DNA of 7,347 nt from Ruminococcaceae bacterium UBA1772 (GTDB taxonomy: Bacteria > Bacillota > Clostridia > Oscillospirales > Acutalibacteraceae): positions 34,266-41,612 of the forward strand of contig DCGS01000081.1 in the NCBI GenBank assembly GCA_002314645.1, given 5' to 3'. Of this stretch, positions 1-5,619 are shown in pieces; position 1 is the stretch's first letter, and each line of letters opens with the position of its first letter. Below the pieces are notes generated by a model. The model did not search any database, was not told where the DNA came from, and saw only the letters and a program-made list of their open reading frames with translations. The position numbers and the translations under genes are program-made.

Positions 1-702
1 CATGTTGCAACTACACAGAATGTAACAGAACCAGCTGAGAATACAGTTGAAAATGTTGTTACAACTGAGGCTCCAGAAGTACAAACCGTAGTAAATGAAA
101 ATGCATCCGTTATTGTTCCAAAGGAAAATGAAACTGCAAAGGAACATGAGGAAGTTAAATCTTCAACTACTCAAAATGTTGTTGACAGTAGCGTGGTAGC
201 AACTGAGGTTTCTTCAGAGGCACAGGTACAAGCTCCAGTAATGGAACATGTTTCTGTAAAGGCTTCAAATATGGAGCAGTACATTTCAAATCCAACAGCT
301 TTACAGGTTGTAAATAGAATTGTTGAGAATTTTGAGAATGTTAAGGCTTTCAAGAATGAAATTTCATTTGTTCTTAATCCAGCTTCACTCGGTCGAGTAG
401 CTGTTAGAATGATCGTTGAAAGAGGAACACTCACAGTTGAACTTGCAGCAAGTAGTAAGAATACTCAGAACATTTTGGCTGAGAACCTTGAGTCAATTAA
501 GGAAGTTCTTAGAAATATTGCAATTGACAACCAGGTGAGAGAAATTCTTGATCATGGTCAGGAAAACTACCTTGAAGACAGAAACAATCAGAACCCACAA
601 AAAGAGCAGGATGGACAGGCTGATGCTGAAAAGGATTCAAACAATCAGTACACAGAGGATTTCCTTTCTATGCTCGATTTCATGAGTTCAGAACAAATTT
701 AA
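1..702 (+). CDS. fliK: Flagellar hook-length control protein FliK, C-terminal part (5' end outside window)
   Basis: FliK is an exported ruler that measures hook length and, through its C-terminal domain, switches the export gate (FlhB) from hook to filament substrates. The frame is open from base 1 without a stop, so the gene is cut by the window edge; a GTG at 193 is an internal valine codon, not the start. 233 residues are visible. Residues 1-100 are low-complexity, rich in Val, Thr, Glu and Asn, as in the variable FliK linker. Residues about 104-185 match the Flg_hook domain: LNPASLGRVAV at 125-135 is its hallmark (L.P..LG.V.V), followed by a hydrophobic strand and an amphipathic helix. 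The tail (about 190-233) is acidic and Asn/Gln-rich. It lies 15 bp before flgD, the usual order. Identity is firm from the domain plus context; the N-terminal export signal cannot be seen. Confidence 0.93.
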   Translation, partial: HVATTQNVTEPAENTVENVVTTEAPEVQTVVNENASVIVPKENETAKEHEEVKSSTTQNVVDSSVVATEVSSEAQVQAPVMEHVSVKASNMEQYISNPTALQVVNRIVENFENVKAFKNEISFVLNPASLGRVAVRMIVERGTLTVELAASSKNTQNILAENLESIKEVLRNIAIDNQVREILDHGQENYLEDRNNQNPQKEQDGQADAEKDSNNQYTEDFLSMLDFMSSEQI

Positions 703-717
703 AAAAGGAGTGGAATT

Positions 718-1143
718 ATGGCTATTGGAAAAGTAAACGATAGTGAGAGACTTTATGCTGATGTTCTTGCAGAACAGAAAAACAAGAAAGTATCTTCTGA
801 CATGGATATGGACGACTATTTGTCTCTTATTGTTGCAGAAATGCGCACACAAGACGTTCTTAATCCAAACACAGACACTTCACAAATGGTTCAGCAACTT
901 GTTTCAATGACAACTATCCAGGCAATGCAGGATATGGTTTCAGCAAGTAATTCACAGTATAGTGCATCGCTCGTTGGAAAGACAGTCGTTGTTGCTGACT
1001 ATGATAGCAATGGAAAATACTTCCAAGAGGAAGGCGTAGTGGAAAGTGTTATTATGGCATCAGATTCACCAACATTCATGATTAATGGTAAGGAATATAA
1101 CCTTAGCAATGTTATGGAAGTAAAGAATACTTCCGGTGAATAA
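718..1143 (+). CDS. flgD: Flagellar hook capping/assembly protein FlgD (short form)
   Basis: FlgD caps the growing hook and guides polymerisation of FlgE subunits outside the cell; it is removed when the hook is complete. The 141-residue product has the conserved N-terminal FlgD region at about 33-75: DYLSLIVAEMRTQDVLNPN, then a TSQMVQQLVSMTTIQAMQ helix, equivalent to the family pattern F..LL...L..QDPLNP....... Q.A....... Residues about 83-135 (ASLVGKTVVV to YNLSNVMEV) form the small beta-rich C-terminal part common in Firmicutes. The larger Ig-like/Tudor insertion of enterobacterial FlgD (about 230 residues) is absent, which is normal for Clostridia. ATG at 718 is preceded by AAAGGAG at 704-710, just after the fliK stop, so translation is probably coupled. 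No signal peptide, as expected for a type III export substrate. Confidence 0.95.
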   Translation: MAIGKVNDSERLYADVLAEQKNKKVSSDMDMDDYLSLIVAEMRTQDVLNPNTDTSQMVQQLVSMTTIQAMQDMVSASNSQYSASLVGKTVVVADYDSNGKYFQEEGVVESVIMASDSPTFMINGKEYNLSNVMEVKNTSGE

Positions 1144-1176
1144 GAGAAGCAGTAAATAATCTTGATTTCCTTATAC

Positions 1177-1185
1177 AAAGGATGG
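1177..1185 (+). promoter_or_regulatory. Ribosome binding site that fixes the start at 1191
   Basis: AAAGGATGG lies 5 bases before the ATG at 1191. The upstream in-frame ATG at 1182 is inside this motif and has no Shine-Dalgarno sequence of its own, so initiation at 1191 is favoured. Confidence 0.7.
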
Positions 1186-1190
1186 GTATA

Positions 1191-1592
1191 ATGCAAATTA
1201 ATAATGATTACACAACCTTTGTCGGTACGAATCCACTGTCTGATAATTCGTCAGCGCTAGGTACCTCGGGTCAAGTGCCTGCGGCACCAAAGGAAACCTT
1301 TGACACACTTTTCGATGCGGAAGTAAAACGCAGTGAAGATGCTCTTAGATTTTCAAAACATGCATTAAATAGAATTTCTCAGAGGGAGATTGAACTTGAA
1401 CCTGAGTTTATTTCTAAAATGGCAAGTGCTGTGGATAATGCAGAAGAAAAAGGAATTACTGATGCGTTAATCCTAGGTGGAAACAATGCATTTATTGTAA
1501 ATGTTCCGACAAGAACAGTCATTACTTCAATGAACAGTAATGAAATGAAAGAAAATATTATTACAAATATAGATGGAACGGTAATTATTTAA
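1191..1592 (+). CDS. Conserved flagellar operon protein of unknown function (TIGR02530-type)
   Basis: The function is not known. The 133-residue product resembles the small family found between flgD and flgE in many Firmicutes and some deltaproteobacteria, usually called flagellar operon protein. Visible conserved blocks are FSKHALNRISQREI (54-67), a helix with DNAEEKGITDALIL (82-95), AFIVNVPTRTVITS (100-113) and the C-terminal NIDGTVII (126-133). Residues 1-36 are Ser/Gly/Pro-rich and probably disordered, as in exported hook-related proteins. There is no signal peptide or membrane segment. The position between cap and hook genes suggests a role in hook assembly or export, but this is inference from context only. 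A start at 1182 would add three residues but overlaps the ribosome binding site. The codons for the disordered N-terminus (TCG, GCG, CTG) differ from the rest of the operon. Confidence 0.87.
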   Translation: MQINNDYTTFVGTNPLSDNSSALGTSGQVPAAPKETFDTLFDAEVKRSEDALRFSKHALNRISQREIELEPEFISKMASAVDNAEEKGITDALILGGNNAFIVNVPTRTVITSMNSNEMKENIITNIDGTVII

Positions 1593-1683
1593 GCCGGACC
1601 TCTTAGAGGAAGCTTATGAGTTTTGACCGACAGATAAACTCAAGTTTCGTTTCATCAATAAAATAAGAAAGAGGTAATTTATT
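1593..1683 (+). other. Intergenic gap before flgE with two small inverted repeats
   Basis: This is the longest non-coding stretch in the window. It holds a tight inverted repeat, CCTCT/AGAGG (1599-1609, almost no loop), and a second one, TGAGTTT (1617-1623) with AAACTCA (1636-1642), 12-base loop. Neither is followed by a T run, so they do not look like a Rho-independent terminator. AAAGAGGT at 1668-1675 is the flgE ribosome binding site. The repeats could be an mRNA stabilising or processing element protecting the flgE message, which is inference. Confidence 0.4.
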
Positions 1684-2598
1684 ATGATGAGATCTTTATA
1701 TTCAAGCGTTGCAGGCCTTAAGTCACACCAGACAGCAATGGACGTAGTAGGTAATAACATTGCTAACGTTAATACATATGGTTACAAGACACAGCGTACA
1801 ACATTCAGAGATGCTTACTATCAGACACTTCAGGGTTCTTCTGATTCAACAAAGGACATTGGTGGTGTAAACGCTGTACAGATTGGTTACGGTTCTAACG
1901 TTGCTACTGTAGATACAAACCATGAAATTGGTGGTTATGCAGCTACAGGTTATACAATGGACTGCTACATTGATGGTGAAGGATATTTCGTAGCTACAGA
2001 TGCAAATGGTAACGCTCTTCTTACAAGAGTTGGTGCTTTCTGCTTCGATGCTGATGGATATCTTGTTGACGGTAACGGTCGTTATATCTGTGGTTATTCA
2101 GCTAAGACAAATGCTGATGGCTCAACAGTAACAAACCCAGATGGAACAGCTGTAATGGATGTTGATCAGTTCAACACAAATGCAGAAGCTGCTTCATTCC
2201 AGAAGAACAGAATCTGCAAGCCACTTGATGACGAAGGAGAGCCAATTGCTCTTTCAAGTATTTCAATTGGTGCAACAGGTGTTGTTACAGGTGTTAATAA
2301 CTCTGGTGAAATCATTACAATTGGTCAGATTGTTCTTGCTAACGTTCCAAACCCAGATGGTCTTACTCTTCTTGGTGATTCATACTGGAAGGCAATGAAC
2401 AACGTAGGTTCTTATACATTTGAAACTCCTGGTCATCTTACAGGTGAACTTGTAACTGGTGGTCTTGAAGCTTCAAACGTTGACCTTGCTAACGAAGTTA
2501 CAGAAATGATTAGAATTCAGAGAGGCTATCAGGCAAACTCTCGTGTAATCAACGTAGCTGACTCTATGCTTGAAGAACTTATCAACCTTAAGAGATAA
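1684..2598 (+). CDS. flgE: Flagellar hook protein FlgE
   Basis: FlgE polymerises outside the cell into the hook, the universal joint between basal body and filament. The 304-residue product starts with the rod/hook N-terminal helix: SLYSSVAGLKSHQTAMDVVG, then NNIANVNTYGYKTQR (24-38). The central FlgE/F/G domain shows IDGEGYFV (96-103), TRVGAFCFDADGYLV (114-128) and GRYICGYS (132-139). The C-terminal helix carries ASNVDLANEVTEMIRIQRGY (263-282) and ends in LEELINLKR, typical of FlgE. It is longer than Bacillus FlgE (about 264) and shorter than Salmonella FlgE (about 400). The extra length lies largely in a variable segment at about 140-180 with NADG and NPDG repeats. Position after flgD and before flbD supports FlgE rather than the rod proteins FlgF/FlgG. 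Codon choice (AAC, TAC, GGT, GCT) looks more biased than in fliM or motB, as expected for an abundant structural protein. Four cysteines (94, 120, 136, 178) are unusual. Confidence 0.94.
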   Translation: MMRSLYSSVAGLKSHQTAMDVVGNNIANVNTYGYKTQRTTFRDAYYQTLQGSSDSTKDIGGVNAVQIGYGSNVATVDTNHEIGGYAATGYTMDCYIDGEGYFVATDANGNALLTRVGAFCFDADGYLVDGNGRYICGYSAKTNADGSTVTNPDGTAVMDVDQFNTNAEAASFQKNRICKPLDDEGEPIALSSISIGATGVVTGVNNSGEIITIGQIVLANVPNPDGLTLLGDSYWKAMNNVGSYTFETPGHLTGELVTGGLEASNVDLANEVTEMIRIQRGYQANSRVINVADSMLEELINLKR

Positions 2599-2631
2599 GT
2601 TTATTAATAATTAGTTTTTTGGAGAAATAAC

Positions 2632-2859
2632 ATGATTGAGTTAACAGATATTTCAGGTAAGTTTTTTATCTTAAATTGTGGTCTTATTGAGACAATTGAA
2701 TCTATTCCAGAAACAAAAATTAACCTTACAAACGGAAAATATTTACTTGTTTCTGACACTGCTGATCAGGTAGTAGAGAAAATCGTTGAATATAACCGCA
2801 AAATTTACGGACCTGTTAAAGAAGTACGAGTTATTAATGACGACGGATTGTCATTCTAA
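2632..2859 (+). CDS. flbD: FlbD/SwrD family flagellar protein
   Basis: This 75-residue protein matches the small FlbD family (PF06289), called SwrD in Bacillus subtilis, where it raises motor torque by supporting MotA/MotB levels and is needed for swarming. It is not the Caulobacter regulator of the same name. Conserved features are the N-terminal MIELTDISGKFFILN, the block LIETIESIPETKINLTNGK (18-36), and the helix VVEKIVEYNRKI (47-58). No signal peptide or transmembrane segment is visible, so it is probably cytoplasmic. GGAG at 2621-2624 lies 7 bases before the ATG. It sits between flgE and motA, 42 bp before motA, which fits a role linked to the stators. Identity of the family is clear; its molecular mechanism is not known. 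Confidence 0.92.
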   Translation: MIELTDISGKFFILNCGLIETIESIPETKINLTNGKYLLVSDTADQVVEKIVEYNRKIYGPVKEVRVINDDGLSF

Positions 2860-2901
2860 TTTTCCCTTCATATTTAATGGATCTGAAAAGAGGTTAAGTA
2901 T

Positions 2902-3711
2902 ATGGATATAGGTTGGATTATAGGCTTCGTGGTTGGTTTCGCGTTGCTTGTTTGGGGTATGGGACTCAGTACCATTGGTAACTTCATTGAGTTCCAGTCT
3001 CTTGCCATAGTTTTGGGTGGCGTTATTGCGTCAATGATTATGGCTACACCATTCTCTGCATTTAAGGATATTCCAAAGCACTTTAAGATTATCCTTAAAA
3101 AGAAAAAGAATGATCCAAATGAGACAATCGTAAAATTGGTTGACTATGCACAGGAGGCAAGACGTAAAGGTCTTTTGACTCTTGAAGATAAGGCTAATGA
3201 AGAGGAAGATGAATTCCTTAAAAACAGCATTATGCTTATTGTTGACGCCATTGAGCCTCAAAAAGTTAAAGAAATGCTTGAGAACGAACTCGATCAACTT
3301 GAGGAAAGACATGCCGCAGGTTGGGGTCTTTATGAGCGAGCAGCTGGATTTGCTCCAGCCTTCGGTATGATAGGTACACTCATAGGTCTTATTAACATGC
3401 TTAAAGCCATGGGTGATATTTCATCTGGTGACGCCGCATCTGGTCTTGGTACTAGTATGTCAGTTGCTCTTATTACAACATTCTATGGTTCTTTCCTTGC
3501 AAACTTCCTTCTTATGCCTATTGCTCATAGACTTAAAGCAAAGCATAACGAGGAAATGATTTGTAAGCAAATTATTGTAGAGGGTATTCTTTCTATTCAT
3601 GCGGGTACAAACCCAAGACACATGGAAGAAAGACTTAAGTCTTTTGTTCGTACAAATAAGCGTATTAATGCTGAAGAACAGTTAAAGGCTGAAAAGAGTT
3701 CAGGTGAATAA
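2902..3711 (+). CDS. motA: Flagellar motor stator protein MotA
   Basis: MotA forms, with MotB, the ion-driven stator in the cytoplasmic membrane that turns the rotor by contacting FliG. The 269-residue product has four hydrophobic segments at about 4-22, 30-49, 148-168 and 185-206. Between the second and third is the cytoplasmic loop with EARRKGLLTLED (85-96), the conserved Arg/Glu patch that faces FliG. The hallmark APAFGMIGTLIGLI (151-164) is present, as are the two conserved transmembrane prolines, P152 and P206 (equivalent to P173 and P222 in E. coli by family alignment). A charged cytoplasmic tail follows. AAAAGAGG at 2886-2893 is 8 bases from the ATG. motB follows 34 bp downstream. The driving ion (proton or sodium) cannot be decided from the sequence alone. 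Confidence 0.97.
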   Translation: MDIGWIIGFVVGFALLVWGMGLSTIGNFIEFQSLAIVLGGVIASMIMATPFSAFKDIPKHFKIILKKKKNDPNETIVKLVDYAQEARRKGLLTLEDKANEEEDEFLKNSIMLIVDAIEPQKVKEMLENELDQLEERHAAGWGLYERAAGFAPAFGMIGTLIGLINMLKAMGDISSGDAASGLGTSMSVALITTFYGSFLANFLLMPIAHRLKAKHNEEMICKQIIVEGILSIHAGTNPRHMEERLKSFVRTNKRINAEEQLKAEKSSGE

Positions 3712-3729
3712 ATAATAACTAATTAGTAA

Positions 3730-3740
3730 AAAGGTGGTGA
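3730..3740 (+). promoter_or_regulatory. Strong ribosome binding site that fixes the motB start at 3746
   Basis: AAAGGTGGTGA is one base away from the full anti-Shine-Dalgarno complement AAAGGAGGTGA and ends 5 bases before the ATG at 3746. In-frame GTG codons at 3734 and 3737 fall inside this motif, so they are unlikely starts. Confidence 0.8.
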
Positions 3741-3745
3741 GGGCA

Positions 3746-4546
3746 ATGGCTAAAAAGAAAAAGAAAGAAGAGGGTGGCGGTCCTAACTGGCTCGACACCT
3801 ATGCAGATATGGTTACTCTTCTTTTAACCTTCTTTGTACTGTTGTTCTCTATATCATCTGTAGATGCACAAAAGTGGGAAATTCTTGTTCGTTCTTTTTC
3901 TGGAGAACAAAATTCGGAATCACAGGTTATTGTAAATCCGGATCCATCACAAAAAGAGGACCCATCTGGTGTAAATACGGCAGATGATGAAAATGTATCA
4001 GATAAAACTGTTACCAATCCGGATGAAGTTCTTCAGTTTGAAGATCTTTATAAATATCTTGAAAATTATATTGAGGAAAATCACCTTGAGGGTGACATAA
4101 GCCTTTATAATGGCGATGGATATACATTTATAATATTCAGAAATAACATTTTCTTTGATGGTGATAGCTCTGTTCTTAAACCAGAGGGAAGACAAATTCT
4201 TGATATTTTTACAGGGGCCATTGTTCATATAACGGACAAGATAGGAAAAATAAGTGTTGAAGGTCATACAGCACGTGCTAACAGTGCCTCTAAACCAAAC
4301 ACTGTTTCAACTGATAGACGACTTTCATCGGATAGAGCGGTCAACGTTTTATGTTACATTCAAGAGAAAAATCTTATAGATCCAAGTAAACTTGTTTCAA
4401 CTGGACACGGAGAGTTCAAACCTATTGTTCCTCATGACGGTACAGAAGCTACAAGACAGAAGAACAGACGTGTTGAGCTTTGTGTGTTTGAGTCTGGCAA
4501 GGATGAAATGACTCTTGACCAAATTTATGCGGAGATAAATGGATAA
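3746..4546 (+). CDS. motB: Flagellar motor stator protein MotB
   Basis: MotB anchors the stator to peptidoglycan and carries the ion-binding aspartate. The 266-residue product begins with a Lys-rich cytoplasmic tail (MAKKKKKEEGGG), then one transmembrane segment at about 20-38. D21 in YADMVTLLLTFFVLLFS is the predicted ion-binding aspartate. A polar, acidic linker (about 52-100, Pro/Ser/Asp-rich) leads to the OmpA/MotB domain at about 125-250, with IFFDGDSSVLKP (135-146), VEGHTA (171-176), STDRRLSSDRAVNVL (188-202), GHGEFKP (220-226) and RQKNRRVEL (237-245). The usual GHTD motif is GHTA here. Two cysteines (203 and 246) lie in the extracytoplasmic domain. The start at 3746 is chosen over GTG at 3734, which would add four residues but overlaps the ribosome binding site. 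fliM follows 41 bp later with no fliL in between. Confidence 0.96.
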   Translation: MAKKKKKEEGGGPNWLDTYADMVTLLLTFFVLLFSISSVDAQKWEILVRSFSGEQNSESQVIVNPDPSQKEDPSGVNTADDENVSDKTVTNPDEVLQFEDLYKYLENYIEENHLEGDISLYNGDGYTFIIFRNNIFFDGDSSVLKPEGRQILDIFTGAIVHITDKIGKISVEGHTARANSASKPNTVSTDRRLSSDRAVNVLCYIQEKNLIDPSKLVSTGHGEFKPIVPHDGTEATRQKNRRVELCVFESGKDEMTLDQIYAEING

Positions 4547-4571
4547 TATGCATTTAAAAAATTTTAGTGTA

Positions 4572-4581
4572 AGAGAGGTGA
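4572..4581 (+). promoter_or_regulatory. Ribosome binding site for fliM
   Basis: AGAGAGGTGA ends 6 bases before the ATG at 4588. This spacing favours 4588 over the adjacent TTG at 4585 and over the second ATG at 4594. Confidence 0.7.
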
Positions 4582-4587
4582 GCTTTG

Positions 4588-5604
4588 ATGGCAATGTCAC
4601 AAAAGCAAATTGACGAGCTTTTATTAGACAAAGATAATATTCAGGCAGAAGCGCAATCATCAGATGCCAGCAAGGCTAAAAACTCTCCAAAGAAGAGCGT
4701 GGTTAAGCCATACAACTTCCTTGCTCCACAGAGATATCAAAAAGAGCAAATAAAGATGCTCGACAACGTATTTGATAATTTTGCAAGATTCGTTGGTTCA
4801 CAGCTTACAAGTATGCTTCGTATTAGCTGTACTGCAAGAATAGTTGGTACAACTGAAATGAAGTTTAGGGATTACAACACTCAAATTGGCGATTCATCAT
4901 TAATTGGAATTATTGAATTTGAGAGCCCTGAAAATTGGCCTGACAGAAAAACAGAACTTATGGTTCTTGAAAGACCAATTAGTTTTGCTCTTATGGATTA
5001 TCTTCTAGGTGGAGATGGTACATGTTATAACATTGACCGTGAGTACACTGAAATTGAAATGGATATTCTTGAAAATATTATTAAACAGTTTGCTCCACCA
5101 AAAAATAATATCTGGAACAACTATGCTCCAGATATGAAGAGAAATCTTCAAATGATTGAAACAAATCTTCGTATGATTCAAAGTATTCCAGCTGACGAAA
5201 CAATTGTAGTTCTTGATTTAGAGCTTGAAATTAAAGGTCTTCACGGACTTTTACAGCTGGTGTTGCCTTCTCCAACAATGGACGCATTCCTCAATATCTT
5301 TAGCAGCAAGGCTTTAGCTGTTAAAAAGGAAGATGAGGATGAAGAACTTGTTTTAAGAAAGAGAAACATACTTGATTCAATTAAAGATACGCCTTTGACT
5401 GTAACTGGAGTTTTAGGTACAACCGAAATTCAGGTTCAAGAGCTTCTTGAACTTCAACCTGGCGATATTTTCTTACTTAACGATGCAAGTAAAGATCAGT
5501 CAGTTCACATTAAGGTTGAGGACGATGTCTGGTTTAAAGGAAAAATTGGTGTTCACAAGAAAAATTATGCAGTCAAAGTTACTGAGACGTTAAATCATAG
5601 GTAA
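4588..5604 (+). CDS. fliM: Flagellar motor switch protein FliM
   Basis: FliM is the C-ring protein that binds CheY-P and passes the signal to FliG. The 338-residue product starts with the CheY-P-binding peptide SQKQIDELL (4-12), matching the family pattern LSQ.EID.LL. A flexible linker follows (about 14-38). The middle CheC-like domain (about 42-235) includes YNFLAPQRYQKEQIKMLD (42-59) and the GGDG motif (141-144) that contacts FliG. The C-terminal SpoA domain is at about 268-333: LTVTGVLGTTEIQVQELLEL, then PGDIFLL and KGKIGVHKKNYAVKV. An acidic stretch KEDEDEEL (247-254) separates the two. The ATG at 4588 is chosen by ribosome-binding-site spacing; a TTG one codon earlier would add one residue. 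The stop overlaps the ribosome binding site of fliY, implying coupled translation and balanced amounts of the two C-ring proteins. Confidence 0.96.
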   Translation: MAMSQKQIDELLLDKDNIQAEAQSSDASKAKNSPKKSVVKPYNFLAPQRYQKEQIKMLDNVFDNFARFVGSQLTSMLRISCTARIVGTTEMKFRDYNTQIGDSSLIGIIEFESPENWPDRKTELMVLERPISFALMDYLLGGDGTCYNIDREYTEIEMDILENIIKQFAPPKNNIWNNYAPDMKRNLQMIETNLRMIQSIPADETIVVLDLELEIKGLHGLLQLVLPSPTMDAFLNIFSSKALAVKKEDEDEELVLRKRNILDSIKDTPLTVTGVLGTTEIQVQELLELQPGDIFLLNDASKDQSVHIKVEDDVWFKGKIGVHKKNYAVKVTETLNHR

Positions 5605-5619
5605 GGATGGTACAAACAA

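Noticed and set aside
193..195. GTG as a start codon giving a 169-residue protein
   Set aside because: The same frame is open back to base 1, there is no ribosome binding site before it, and the upstream residues look like FliK linker.
1182..1190. ATG at 1182 as start of the gene after flgD
   Set aside because: It lies within AAAGGATGG, which is correctly spaced for the ATG at 1191.
1635..1661. Possible sigma-28 promoter before flgE (TAAA, 15-base spacer, ATCAATAA)
   Set aside because: Only 5 of 8 bases match the GCCGATAA -10 element, and the predicted transcript start would fall at or inside the flgE ribosome binding site.
2159..2398. Alternative-frame ORF inside flgE
   Set aside because: It is a Leu/Val/Gln-rich shadow of the conserved FlgE frame with no ribosome binding site or family match.
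2601..2620. Palindrome TTATTAATAA followed by a T run after flgE, as a terminator
   Set aside because: The stem is all A/T with no loop, so it would not form a stable hairpin; flbD follows immediately with a good ribosome binding site.
3031..3312. Minus-strand ORF of 93 residues inside motA, and similar minus-strand ORFs elsewhere
   Set aside because: They lie opposite well-supported genes, show no recognisable domain, and have compositions expected of antisense frames in AT-rich DNA.
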